Shown: in pieces, positions 27,015 to 35,082 of the stretch
Position numbering within the stretch: the first letter of the stretch is position 1
Layout: every line of letters begins with the position of its first letter
Assembly: GCF_016907975.1 (NCBI RefSeq)
Contig: NZ_JAFBCY010000003.1
Coordinates: 558,001-622,000 of the forward strand
Direction: 5' to 3'
DNA: 64,000 nt
Source: Methylopila capsulata
GTDB lineage: Bacteria; Pseudomonadota; Alphaproteobacteria; Rhizobiales; Methylopilaceae
The notes under the pieces: generated by a model
Seen by the model: the letters and a program-made list of their open reading frames with translations, nothing else
Database searches by the model: none
What the model was told of the DNA's origin: nothing
Position numbers and translations under genes: made by a program

Positions 27015-28995
27015 CGCCCGGCCGTCCCCTGCCGCCGCCACCGCCCGACGGCTTGAAGCCGCCCGGCTTGCCGCCGGGGCGTCCGCCAGGCTTGCCCGAC
27101 GAACCGCCCGGCTTACCCCCGAAGCCGCCCGGCTTGCCGCCCGACCTGCCGGCCGGCTTGCCGCCAGCGCCGCGCGGAGCGTCGCTGCGAGGCGGCCTGC
27201 TTCCCTGCGGGCGGTCGCCCTGAGGGCGCTCGCCGCGGGGCTTGTCGCCGTACGGCCGGTCGCCGTCGCGGCGCGGCGGACGATCGCCGAACGCCTTTCC
27301 GGCGCCGGACCGCTCCGTCCGCGGGCGGTCGCCCTGCGGACGCGCGCCCTGGGGGCGATCACCTTGGGGACGATCACCCTGGGGCCGGTCGCCGCGAGGC
27401 CGCTCGCTGCGCGGGGCGTCCTCGGAGCGCCAGCGCGGCTCGGACCGGCGGCCGCCCTCTGCGGTCGCCGCAGGCCGCGGCCGGTCGCCGGAGGGCGCAC
27501 GCGCAGGCCGATCTCCAAAGCTCCGCGCCGGGCGCTCGCCACGGTCGGGACGATCGCCGGACGGCGCACGCGCGGGGCGATCGCCAAAGCTGCGCGCCGG
27601 GCGCTCGCCGCGGTCAGGACGATCGCCGGATGGGGCGCGGGCCGGGCGGTCTCCAAAGCTGCGCTGCGGACGATCGCCACGGTCGGGGCGGTCGCCGCGC
27701 GAAGGTCCGCGGCGCTCGCCGTCGGCGCGCGGGCCGCGGGGGCCACGGGCTTCGTCGCCCTCACGCGGCTTGAAGCTCCGGCCGGCGGGCTTGCCGTCGC
27801 GGGCTCCGGGCTTCGCACCGGGACGCGGTGGCCGCGGGGCGCGGCCGGGCGCACCGAAACGTTCGGCGGCCTCGGGATCGGCCTTGCGGGCGCGCCGGGG
27901 CGCGGGCTCGTTCTCGGCGCGGGCCACCCGCTCGACCTTGACGGCGCGGCCCTTGCGATCGGCGACGGCCGGGGCGCGCTTGGTGCGCGTCGGCCGCTCC
28001 TCGGTCTCGCCCTCGGCGAGGGTCGGCGGCGCCGGCACGTCGCGCGGACGCGCCAGCGGGGCCTTGCGGCCGACGCGCTGCGACGGATCCTTGAGACGGC
28101 TCTGGTCGGCGGCGGCGCGCTTGTCCGGCGTCTTGCGCCCGGCGCCGCGACCGCCGGTGACCACCGGCGCGTCCTCGCCATGGCTGACCGCCTCGGCCTC
28201 GAAGTCGCATCCGGCCTCGTCGATCAGACGCTTGCCGAGCTGATCCTGAAGCACGCGCGTGCGCACCTCCTCGACCGCGCCTTCGCCGAGGTCGCCGAGC
28301 TGGAACGGACCGAAGGACACCCGGATCAGCCGGTTCACGGCGAGGCCGAGATGCTCGGCGACGCGCTTGACCTCGCGGTTCTTGCCCTCGCGCAGCCCGA
28401 TCATCAGCCAGACGTTGTCGCTCTGCTGGCGCTCGATGGTCGCTTCGATGCCGCCGTAGGCAAAGCCGTCGATCGTCACGCCGTCCTTCAGCGCGTCGAG
28501 CTTGTCCTGGGTGGTCCGGCCGAAGGCGCGCACGCGGTAGCGGCGCAGCCAGCCGGTCTCCGGCAGCTCCAGAACGCGGGCGAGGCCGCCGTCGTTGGTC
28601 AGCAGCAGCAGGCCTTCGGTGTTGATGTCGAGCCGGCCGATGGTGACCACCCGCGGCATCGCCGGCGGCAGGATCTCGAACACCGTCTCGCGGCCTTCGG
28701 GGTCGTGGGTGGTCGTCACGTAGCCGCGGGGCTTGTGGTAGAGCCAGAGCCTCGTGCGCTCGCGGGCCGGGAGCGGGCGGCCGTCGACGGTGACGGCGTC
28801 CTCCCCGGTGACGTTGCGCGCGGCGCTGTCGATGGTCTGGCCGTTGACCGCGACGCGGCCGGCCTCGATCCAGGCTTCCGCCTCGCGGCGGGAGCCAAGG
28901 CCGGCGCGGGCGATGACCTTCGCCACGCGCTCGCCCGGAGGGGGCGTCGCGGCGTCGTCGGGACTGGCGTCGGGGCGGTCGGTCGAGTCTGTCAT
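26995..28995 (-). CDS. rluB: 23S rRNA pseudouridine synthase RluB with a very long repeat-rich tail
   Basis: A 666-residue protein. An S4 RNA-binding domain (about 22-70) and the RsuA/RluB catalytic domain occupy only the first 250 residues, with the catalytic Asp123 in TIGRLDINTEGLL and GLREGKNREVKR later. About 400 residues of Arg/Gly/Pro/Asp-rich sequence follow, including repeats of FGDRPARAPSGDRPDRGERP and a final GGKPGG-rich stretch. The core makes pseudouridine in 23S rRNA helix 69/89 regions. The disordered, basic tail probably binds RNA or ribosome precursors, as with RGG-type tails. Its 3' end overlaps rsmD. Confidence 0.92.
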   Translation of the reverse strand: MTDSTDRPDASPDDAATPPPGERVAKVIARAGLGSRREAEAWIEAGRVAVNGQTIDSAARNVTGEDAVTVDGRPLPARERTRLWLYHKPRGYVTTTHDPEGRETVFEILPPAMPRVVTIGRLDINTEGLLLLTNDGGLARVLELPETGWLRRYRVRAFGRTTQDKLDALKDGVTIDGFAYGGIEATIERQQSDNVWLMIGLREGKNREVKRVAEHLGLAVNRLIRVSFGPFQLGDLGEGAVEEVRTRVLQDQLGKRLIDEAGCDFEAEAVSHGEDAPVVTGGRGAGRKTPDKRAAADQSRLKDPSQRVGRKAPLARPRDVPAPPTLAEGETEERPTRTKRAPAVADRKGRAVKVERVARAENEPAPRRARKADPEAAERFGAPGRAPRPPRPGAKPGARDGKPAGRSFKPREGDEARGPRGPRADGERRGPSRGDRPDRGDRPQRSFGDRPARAPSGDRPDRGERPARSFGDRPARAPSGDRPDRGERPARSFGDRPARAPSGDRPRPAATAEGGRRSEPRWRSEDAPRSERPRGDRPQGDRPQGDRPQGARPQGDRPRTERSGAGKAFGDRPPRRDGDRPYGDKPRGERPQGDRPQGSRPPRSDAPRGAGGKPAGRSGGKPGGFGGKPGGSSGKPGGRPGGKPGGFKPSGGGGGRGRPGGADRRG
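27481..27680. repeat. 69-bp tandem repeat within rluB
   Basis: Nearly three copies of a 69-bp (23-codon) unit encode the RPARSFGDRPARAPSGDRP block of the RluB tail. Shorter 15-18-bp repeats (encoding PQGDR) follow at about 27320-27395, and GGKPGG-coding repeats lie at about 27040-27150. Such arrays are prone to copy-number change between strains. Confidence 0.75.
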
Positions 28996-29109
28996 GATCG
29001 CCGGGCGATAGCACGCGCAGGCGCGGTTTACGAGCGGTTATCGTCCTGTCGACAGCGGGCGCCCGCGGAGGTTACCTCTCGTGCGCACGCGAACCCGCAG
29101 GAGACGTCC

Positions 29110-29565
29110 GTGACCCCGATGGAGCGCGCCCTCGCCGAGGCGCGGGCCGCCGCCGCCCGCGGCGAAGTGCCCGTGGGCGCCGTCGTCACCCGCGACGGCC
29201 AGGTGATCGCCGCGGCCGGCAACCTGACCCGCGCGCGCAACGACCCGACCGCCCACGCTGAAATCGTCGCGATCCGCCTCGCCTGTGAGGCGCTCGGCGC
29301 GGAGCGCCTCACAGGCTGCGACCTGCACGTGACGCTTGAGCCCTGCCCGATGTGCGCCGGCGCGATCTCCTTCGCCCGCATCCGCCGGCTGTATTTCGGC
29401 GCGGAGGACCCCAAGGGCGGCGCCGTGACCTCCGGGGTGCGGCTCTACGACCAGCCGACCTGCCACCACGCGCCCGAGGTCTACCCCGGCATCGCGGAGC
29501 GCGACGCGGCCGACCTGCTAAGGGTCTTTTTTCAGGGCCTGCGCGATCCCATCTCGGACAGGTGA
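29110..29565 (+). CDS. tadA: tRNA(adenine-34) deaminase
   Basis: A 151-residue cytidine-deaminase-fold protein with the zinc/catalytic motif HAEIVAIR (His and Glu) and PCPMCAGAI (two Cys). It converts A34 to inosine in tRNA-Arg(ACG). The GTG at 29110 (VTPMERALAEAR) is chosen because CAGGAG ends 6 bases before it; ATG 29119 would give a product three residues shorter. The gene is divergent from rluB, with 114 bp between the two start codons. Confidence 0.94.
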   Translation: MTPMERALAEARAAAARGEVPVGAVVTRDGQVIAAAGNLTRARNDPTAHAEIVAIRLACEALGAERLTGCDLHVTLEPCPMCAGAISFARIRRLYFGAEDPKGGAVTSGVRLYDQPTCHHAPEVYPGIAERDAADLLRVFFQGLRDPISDR

Positions 29566-29567
29566 AC

Positions 29568-29589
29568 GAAACGCCGCCCGCGGCGTTTC
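29568..29589 (+). terminator. hairpin after tadA
   Basis: A 10-bp perfect inverted repeat (GAAACGCCGC and GCGGCGTTTC) with a 2-base centre lies 2 bases after the tadA stop. There is only a short T-run inside the arm. Confidence 0.45.
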
Positions 29590-29640
29590 CGACCCGAAGC
29601 CGTCGGCCGTTCCGACGCGCGAGACCCGAGGTGAAACCGC

Positions 29641-29799
29641 ATGGACGTCGTCCGCATCCTGATCGCCATCCTGCTGCCGCCGCTCGGCGTGTTCCTGCAG
29701 GTCGGCATCGGCCTGCATTTCTGGCTGAACATCCTGCTGACGCTCTGCGGCTACATCCCGGGCATCATTCACGCCATCTGGGTGATCATCCGCAAATGA
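29641..29799 (+). CDS. YqaE/Pmp3 family small membrane protein
   Basis: A 52-residue protein with two membrane helices and the family pattern: ILLPPLGVFLQVGIG, then LLTLCGYIPGIIHAIWV. Pmp3-type proteolipids are linked to membrane potential and salt or cold stress. Its stop codon overlaps the start of the DUF4112 gene (ATGA), so they are translated together. It is shorter than usual gene-finding cut-offs, but the match along its full length is clear. Confidence 0.85.
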   Translation: MDVVRILIAILLPPLGVFLQVGIGLHFWLNILLTLCGYIPGIIHAIWVIIRK

Positions 29800-30179
29800 C
29801 CGCCAAGGCCGCCGCCGGCTTCGCCGGGCGCATGGAGCCGCCGTCGCGTCAGACGTCGCTGGACGATCTCGACCGGCTCGCCGATCTGCTCGACACGCGC
29901 TGGCGCATCCCCGGCACCAACTGGCGCTTCGGGGTCGACGCGATCGCCAGCATCGTGCCGGTGGCGGGCGACCTGTCGACGGCGGTGGTCTCGGCCTACA
30001 TGATCAAGCGCGCCCACGACCTCGGCGCGCCGAACCACATTCTGGCGCGGATGGTCGGCAATGTCGCGATCGACACGGTCGTCGGCAGCGTGCCGTTGAT
30101 CGGCACGGTGTTCGACTTCGCCTTCAAAGCGAACCGCCGCAACATGACGTTGCTGAAGAAGCACTTCGCGGGGCGGTAG
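29796..30179 (+). CDS. DUF4112 domain protein
   Basis: A 127-residue protein with the DUF4112 core: LADLLDTRWRIPGTNWRFGV, DAIASIVPVAGDL and VVGSVPLIGTVFDFAFKANRRN. Two hydrophobic segments suggest membrane association. Function unknown. It is coupled to the YqaE gene by a 4-base overlap, which suggests a common envelope or stress role. It converges on the patatin gene 35 bp further on. Confidence 0.8.
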   Translation: MTAKAAAGFAGRMEPPSRQTSLDDLDRLADLLDTRWRIPGTNWRFGVDAIASIVPVAGDLSTAVVSAYMIKRAHDLGAPNHILARMVGNVAIDTVVGSVPLIGTVFDFAFKANRRNMTLLKKHFAGR

Positions 30180-30214
30180 ACCGCGATCGGCCGCGCTGAA
30201 GTCGGGTGGCCGCC

Positions 30215-31051
30215 TTACCCCAACACAGCCTCGATCGCCCGCTTGGTCTCGTCCTTGGCGGCCTCGCTCGCGCGCAGCACCGCGGTGGTCTTCAGGAAAT
30301 CCAGCAGCGTGATCGCCTCGACGTTGGGGCGGATCAACGCCTCGGGCGGCCGGCGCATGAGCTTTCCCGCGACGATGGTCGTCTGCATGATCTGAAGCGA
30401 GCCCAGCGTCGTCTCGAACGCGTTCGGGACGCGGCCTTCGCTCGCGACGGGGCCGCCGGTGACGTCGACGGCGATGACCGCGTCGAGATCTTCCAGAACG
30501 TCGAACGGCAGCGGGTTGGTCATCGCGCCGTCGATCAGCGTCCGGTCGCGATGGACCACCGGTCGGAACAGCCCAGGGATCGCGATCGACGCCGCGACGG
30601 CCGGCCGCAACGGCCCGTCGTCGAAGCGGATCTCAGCGCGTCCGAAGAAATCGGTGGCGACAGCGGTGAAGGGGATCTGCAGCGCCTCGAAGGTCTCGGG
30701 CACGCTCTCCGGCAGGAACTGCGCGAGCAGCCGTTCGGCGTCGACCAGCACCGGGTTCCGCGAACCGGCGCCGAACAGGTCGGACAGCCGGCCGACCCGC
30801 GCCTTCATCAGCTTCGAGAACACCGAGCCGCGGTCGCGCAGCATGGCGGCGGTATGGGCGCGAAGCTCCGCGGCGGACAGGCCCGCAGCGTAGGCGGAGC
30901 CATAGATCGCACCGATGGAGACGCCGGCGATCGCGGCCGGCCGCACGCCCAGTTCGTCGAAGGCCTCGAGCGCATGAAGATGGGCGAGGCCGCGGGCGCC
31001 GCCGCCCCCAAGCGCGAGGCCGATCCTCCGGCCCGTCGGACTGTCCGTCAC
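30215..31051 (-). CDS. patatin-like phospholipase
   Basis: A 278-residue protein from GTG 31051, which overlaps the stop of the upstream hydrolase gene (GTGA). The oxyanion loop is LALGGGGARG, the nucleophile elbow GVSIG (Ser45), and the catalytic Asp is in LIDGAMTNPLP, giving the Ser-Asp dyad of patatin/RssA-type lipases. No signal peptide is seen, so it probably acts on membrane lipids from the cytoplasm. Coupling to a dehalogenase-like hydrolase is unusual. Confidence 0.9.
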   Translation of the reverse strand: MTDSPTGRRIGLALGGGGARGLAHLHALEAFDELGVRPAAIAGVSIGAIYGSAYAAGLSAAELRAHTAAMLRDRGSVFSKLMKARVGRLSDLFGAGSRNPVLVDAERLLAQFLPESVPETFEALQIPFTAVATDFFGRAEIRFDDGPLRPAVAASIAIPGLFRPVVHRDRTLIDGAMTNPLPFDVLEDLDAVIAVDVTGGPVASEGRVPNAFETTLGSLQIMQTTIVAGKLMRRPPEALIRPNVEAITLLDFLKTTAVLRASEAAKDETKRAIEAVLG

Positions 31052-31962
31052 GCGTGATCTCCAAAGAAGGTCAGGAGCGCCTTGGCGGTGGCCTGCGGCG
31101 CCTCCTCCGGCAGGAAGTGGCCGCAGGCCAGCGCCTCCCCGCGCACGTCGTCGGCCCAGTCCCGCCAGACGTCGATCGGCCGCCCGCCGCCCTGGCCGGG
31201 AAAGCCGGTCTCGCCCCACAGCGCCAGGACGGGCGCCACGATGCGTCGACCCGCGGCGTGGTCGGCCTCGTCGGCGGCGACGTCGAGCGTCGCGCCGGCG
31301 CGGTAGTCCGCGCAGGTCGCCGCGACGCGGCCGGGGTCGGCGAAGAACGCGCGGTAGTGATTGAGCGCCTCGCAGCCGAAGGCGTCGAGCGTCTTCGCCG
31401 CAGTCCAGCTCGCGAGCGTCCATTCCAGGAAATAGCTGGGGTCGGCGGCGATCAGCGTCTCGGGAAACGGCGCCGGCTGGGCGAGGAAGGCCCAGTGGTA
31501 GGCCGACAGCGCCCGCGCGCGGCCGAAGCCGGCCCACATCCGCTCGGTCGGCACGATGTCGAGCACGGCGAGCGTCGCGACGCGCTCGGGGTGGTCGAGC
31601 GCCAGGCGATAGCCGACGCGGCCGCCGCGGTCGTGGCCCGCGACGGCGAAACGCTCGTGGCCGAGCGCCCGCATCAGGCCGACCATATCCTCCCCCATCA
31701 CGCGCTTGGCGTAGTTCTCCGGCGTCGGGGGCGGAACGGAGGACCAGCCGTAGCCGCGCAGGTCCGGCAGCACCACGGTGAAGCGCTCCGCGAGCAGGGG
31801 CGCGACATTGCGCCAGCACACATGCGTCTGGGGGTAGCCGTGCAGCAGCAGAAGCGGCGGCCCCTCCCCGCCGACGCGCGCGAACAGCCGGACGTCGTCC
31901 GCGACGTCGACCCAGCGCGGCGCAAAGCCTGGAAACAGGTCGGCGAGCGCGGCCTTGGCCAT
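31048..31962 (-). CDS. alpha/beta hydrolase, fluoroacetate (haloacetate) dehalogenase-like
   Basis: A 304-residue protein from ATG 31962, preceded by GGAGGGG; an upstream ATG at 31980 is less likely. It matches the active site known from Rhodopseudomonas fluoroacetate dehalogenase: nucleophile Asp111 with Arg112 and Arg115 (GHDRGGR), Asp135 (LDIVPT), the fluoride pocket His156-Trp157 and Tyr220 (CADYRAG), and His282 (GHFLPEE). It should displace halide from haloacetates via an aspartyl ester. Whether fluoroacetate is the real substrate is inference. Co-translated with the patatin gene. Confidence 0.85.
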   Translation of the reverse strand: MAKAALADLFPGFAPRWVDVADDVRLFARVGGEGPPLLLLHGYPQTHVCWRNVAPLLAERFTVVLPDLRGYGWSSVPPPTPENYAKRVMGEDMVGLMRALGHERFAVAGHDRGGRVGYRLALDHPERVATLAVLDIVPTERMWAGFGRARALSAYHWAFLAQPAPFPETLIAADPSYFLEWTLASWTAAKTLDAFGCEALNHYRAFFADPGRVAATCADYRAGATLDVAADEADHAAGRRIVAPVLALWGETGFPGQGGGRPIDVWRDWADDVRGEALACGHFLPEEAPQATAKALLTFFGDHA

Positions 31963-32027
31963 CGTCCCCTCCTCCAACACCCCATCCTCCAGTCTAGCGC
32001 GTCGCCCGCGCCGTCAGCCGCCCGCTT

Positions 32028-33491
32028 TCAGCCGAACAGGTCCGACTGCGGCGCGGGCGCGGGCTTGCGCGGCTTCGGCTCCTTGCGCGGAGCGGGTTGC
32101 GCCGCCGGGGCGGTGGGCGGAGGCGGCGTGGCGCCCTCGCCGGCGGTCGCGGCGCGCTCGCCGTCCTGGAACTTCAGGCGCACATGCTCGCCGTCGCCCA
32201 CCTCGGCGGCGCGGCGCAGCACATGGCCCTCGGCGTTCAGCACCAGTGCGTAGCCGCGCTCCAGCACGCCCTCGTAGCTGAGGCTGCGCACGAGCTTCCA
32301 GACCGAGGCCAGCCGGTCGCGACGCTTCTCTGCGAGCGCCGTCGCCGCACGCTCCAGCCGGGCTGAAAGGCCTTCCGCCCGTTCGCGCCCCAGATGCACG
32401 CGCTGGGTCAGGGCCGCTGGCTGGAGCCGCGCCGAGGCGGCGGCGAAGCGGGCGCGGTGGCGGCCGGCGTTGGCGGTGAGCGCCGGGCGCAGCCGGGCCG
32501 CGGCGTGGTCCAGCCGTTGGCGCGGGATCTGGATCAGCGTCTCAAGCGTCGGCAGGGCGCGCGCGGCCGAGCGCAGCTCGGTCCGGCGCGCCTCCATGCC
32601 GCGCAGCGTCGCGGCGCGCAGCCGCGCCCCGCGCTCGGCGGTCGCGGCCAAGAGCTCGGCGCGCACCGGCGTCACCATCTCGGCGGCGGCGGTCGGCGTC
32701 GGCGCGCGGCGGTCGGAGACGTAGTCGATCAGCGTGGTGTCGGTCTCGTGCCCGACGGCGGAGACCAGCGGAATGGCGCTTTCGGCCGCCGCGCGCACCA
32801 CGATCTCCTCGTTGAAGCCCCAGAGATCCTCGAGGCTGCCGCCGCCGCGGGCGACGATCAGCACGTCCGGCCGCGGGATCGGGCCGCCCGCGCCAAGCGC
32901 GTTGAAGCCGCGGATCGCGGCCGCGACCTCGGCCGCGGCGGTCTCGCCCTGGACCCGGACCGGCCACACGATCACCCGCCGCGGAAACCGGTCGGACACC
33001 CGGTGGAGGATGTCGCGGATCACGGCGCCGGTCGGCGAGGTGACGACGCCGATCACCTCCGGCAGATAGGGGATCGGCCGCTTGCGCTCGGCCGCGAACA
33101 GTCCCTCGGCCTGGAACTTGCGCTTGCGCTCCTCCAAGAGCGCCATCAGCGCGCCGACGCCCGCGGGCTCCAGCGTGTCGATGACGATCTGGTAGGCCGA
33201 CTTGCCGGGATAGGTGGTGAGGCGGCCGGTGGCGATCACCTCCATGCCCTCCTCCGGCTTGAACCGGAGCTTGCCGAACGACCCGCGCCAGACCACGGCG
33301 TCGATCTTCGCGCCCTCGTCCTTCAGCGCGAAATAGGCGTGGCCCGACGAATGCGGCCCCCGATAGCCGGAGATCTCGCCGCGCACGCGGACATAGCCGA
33401 AGGTGTCCTCGACCGTCCGCTTGAGCTGCTGGGACAGTTCGGAGACCGAGACTTCGAGGGCGTTGCTGGCGGCGGCGTCGGGCGGGGGCAT
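32028..33491 (-). CDS. xseA: exodeoxyribonuclease VII large subunit
   Basis: About 487 residues from ATG 33491, chosen because the N-terminal OB-fold begins soon after ([16 protein letters not shown]) and the upstream extension is unlike the family. The OB domain has [10 protein letters not shown] and [16 protein letters not shown]. The catalytic domain has [27 protein letters not shown] and [21 protein letters not shown] long Arg/Ala coiled coil precedes a proline-rich end. It degrades single-stranded DNA with XseB, whose gene is not in view. Confidence 0.96.
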   Translation of the reverse strand: MPPPDAAASNALEVSVSELSQQLKRTVEDTFGYVRVRGEISGYRGPHSSGHAYFALKDEGAKIDAVVWRGSFGKLRFKPEEGMEVIATGRLTTYPGKSAYQIVIDTLEPAGVGALMALLEERKRKFQAEGLFAAERKRPIPYLPEVIGVVTSPTGAVIRDILHRVSDRFPRRVIVWPVRVQGETAAAEVAAAIRGFNALGAGGPIPRPDVLIVARGGGSLEDLWGFNEEIVVRAAAESAIPLVSAVGHETDTTLIDYVSDRRAPTPTAAAEMVTPVRAELLAATAERGARLRAATLRGMEARRTELRSAARALPTLETLIQIPRQRLDHAAARLRPALTANAGRHRARFAAASARLQPAALTQRVHLGRERAEGLSARLERAATALAEKRRDRLASVWKLVRSLSYEGVLERGYALVLNAEGHVLRRAAEVGDGEHVRLKFQDGERAATAGEGATPPPPTAPAAQPAPRKEPKPRKPAPAPQSDLFG

Positions 33492-33735
33492 GGGCCTCGT
33501 TGGGATCGGAGCGGTCGAGAGCGTGCGCGACGTTAGCCGCGTTCGGCGCACAAGGCGACGGCGGCGGTCACGTCTGCGTCAGCCCGGCAAAACTTCCTTG
33601 TCTGTCTTGCCGGCCCTTCTACCTGCCGATCATCGCACGCGGCGTGGGCCTATCCGAGGCCTTCCGCCGCGCGAGGACGGGGCCGCGCCGCGGCGGCCGC
33701 CGACCGCCAAAAGCATCCGCGGCTGAGGACGCCCC

Positions 33736-34098
33736 ATGCGCACGCTCCTGCTCGCCGCCGCCCTGTCCCTCGCCCTGCCCGCCGGCGCCGCCTTCGCCCA
33801 GGCCATCACCGTCGTCGAGCAGGCGCCCGCCGACGCCGTCAAGGTTTCGATCGCCAGCATGGCCTTCGCGAACGAGGAGGTGAAGGTGAAGAAGGGCGGC
33901 AGCGTCACCTGGACGAACGACGACGAGATCGCCCACAACGTCCACTTCCGCAACGGCCCGGCCAAGGGCGACCCGAAGGCCCAGGGCAAGATGCTGAACA
34001 AGGGCGAGAGCTACACCGTGACCTTCGGCGAAGCCGGGACCTATGACTACATCTGCACGCCGCACCCGATGATGAAGGCGAAGGTCATCGTCGAGTAA
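33736..34098 (+). CDS. periplasmic cupredoxin (amicyanin/plastocyanin-like)
   Basis: A 120-residue type 1 copper protein with a signal peptide (cleavage near AFAQ). The His ligand is in AHNVHF, and Cys, His and Met are in CTPHPMM, spaced CX2HX2M as in amicyanin. It should carry electrons in the periplasm; the partner is unknown. A second cupredoxin gene lies 0.5 kb downstream, past an AT-rich region. A large hairpin follows the stop. Confidence 0.88.
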   Translation: MRTLLLAAALSLALPAGAAFAQAITVVEQAPADAVKVSIASMAFANEEVKVKKGGSVTWTNDDEIAHNVHFRNGPAKGDPKAQGKMLNKGESYTVTFGEAGTYDYICTPHPMMKAKVIVE

Positions 34099-34131
34099 GC
34101 CGCATCCGCCGCCCCAACCGCGCCGTTCCTT

Positions 34132-34177
34132 GCGCCCCGTCGCCGCCCGAGAGCCTCTCGGCGCGGCGGTGGGGCGC
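34132..34177 (+). terminator. large hairpin after cupredoxin 1
   Basis: A bulged stem-loop. GCGCCCC pairs with GGGGCGC, with inner CGCCGC/GCGGCG and CGAGAG/CTCTCG pairs, 33 bases after the stop and followed by TCTCGTTTC. Confidence 0.55.
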
Positions 34178-34229
34178 TCTCGTTTCAGCCGCCCGGCCAT
34201 GTCGTTCACGGCCTGCCGATCCGATGACT

Positions 34230-34380
34230 GCAGATTGGCCCTCTAATAAGAACTAATACAAATAGTAGAACGATCCTATTTTATCATTGAACAAGACCAC
34301 CTAAGTCCTTATTCGCTTATTTCATGATCTCGTGAGCGTTCACCACGAGATTTACATTAGAGTGATTAAGGATTGAATAT
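34230..34380 (+). promoter_or_regulatory. AT-rich island with promoter and hairpin upstream of cupredoxin 2
   Basis: About 150 bases that are roughly two-thirds A+T in a 70 % GC neighbourhood. TTGAAC (34288-34293) and TATTCG (34311-34316), 17 bases apart, form a plausible promoter. Just beyond its start point lies an 8-bp perfect inverted repeat, ATCTCGTG (34327-34334) and CACGAGAT (34344-34351), with an alternative inner hairpin GTGA/TCAC. This could be an operator or a leader hairpin. AAGGA follows, serving the small ORF at 34382. Functions are inferred. Confidence 0.45.
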
Positions 34381-34381
34381 C

Positions 34382-34522
34382 ATGATTGAGATGGACGCGC
34401 TGTTCATGCTGCCGCTCGTCCCCGCCGGCGGCTTCGTGGCGTGGAAAGCCTGCTCGGCCGTCCGTCGCACGGTCGCGTCCTGCGGTCATCGCCTGCAGGC
34501 CGACTGGATCGGCCTCGGCTGA
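34382..34522 (+). CDS. possible 46-residue membrane peptide
   Basis: A short frame with an ATG spaced 9 bases from AAGGA. The product begins MIEMDALFMLPLVPAGGFVA, a likely membrane segment, followed by a basic stretch (WKACSAVRRT) with two cysteines. It sits between the AT-rich promoter region and the second cupredoxin gene, so it could be a leader peptide or a small membrane subunit. No relative is recognised; the call rests on the ribosome site and position only. Confidence 0.35.
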   Translation: MIEMDALFMLPLVPAGGFVAWKACSAVRRTVASCGHRLQADWIGLG

Positions 34523-34609
34523 GCCTCGAGCCGCGGCGCTCGAGGCCTTCCGCGGAGCGCCCGCGGCCCCCGTCTCTCCCCGCGGAAGATGTTTCGAGGA
34601 CATCCCCAC

Positions 34610-34981
34610 ATGCGCGCACTTCTGCTCGCGGCGCTTTGCGTCGCGTTTCCGCTCGCCTACGCCCACGCCGCGGCGCTGGAGCTCGTGGCCGACCCGGCGG
34701 CCGCCAACGGCCCGGTGACCGAGGTCGACATCAAGGACATGGCGTTCGCGACCCCCGAACTGACCGTGAAGGCCGGCTCCACCGTCCGCTGGAAGAACCT
34801 CGATCCCATCGCCCACAACGTCCACTTCCGCGGCGGCCCGGCCAAGGGCTGGGACAAGGCGCAGGGCCCGATGCTGAACGAGAACGAGTCCTACGCGATC
34901 AAGTTCAACGATCCGGGGACCTACAACTACATCTGCACGCCGCACTCGATGGTGATGAAGGGCAAGGTCGTCGTCGAGTAA
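34610..34981 (+). CDS. periplasmic cupredoxin with an altered ligand loop
   Basis: A 123-residue protein from ATG 34610 (GAGGA about 10 bases before), with a signal peptide ending near AHAA. It is clearly a paralogue of the 33736 gene: PIAHNVHFRGGPAKG, NENESYAIKF and TYNYICTPH. The C-terminal ligand loop is CTPHSMVMKGK, one residue longer than in the first copy, so Cys-His-Met spacing is CX2HX3M (or CX2HXM) in place of CX2HX2M. This may change the copper site and redox potential. A hairpin follows. Confidence 0.85.
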   Translation: MRALLLAALCVAFPLAYAHAAALELVADPAAANGPVTEVDIKDMAFATPELTVKAGSTVRWKNLDPIAHNVHFRGGPAKGWDKAQGPMLNENESYAIKFNDPGTYNYICTPHSMVMKGKVVVE

Positions 34982-34988
34982 GGTGTCG

Positions 34989-35025
34989 GCGGAGGTCGGC
35001 CCCTCGGCGGGGCCGTGACCTCCGC
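34989..35025 (+). terminator. hairpin after cupredoxin 2
   Basis: GCGGAGGTC pairs with GACCTCCGC, and inner GGCCCC with GGGGCC, starting 8 bases after the stop. There is no U-run. Confidence 0.5.
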
Positions 35026-35082
35026 GCCCGCCTCCGCTAGAAGGGCGCCGACCTCCCCCGTCGACGCCCCTGCGAGGCCTTT

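Noticed and set aside
27481-27680. Tandem repeats considered as a CRISPR array
   Set aside because: The units are contiguous 69-bp coding repeats in the rluB frame with no unique spacers between them.
26908-29109. Long plus-strand open frame running over the rluB region into tadA
   Set aside because: It is antisense to rluB, Arg/Ala/Gly-rich with no domain, and arises from the very high GC and repeat content. Only its last part, from 29110, is the real tadA gene.
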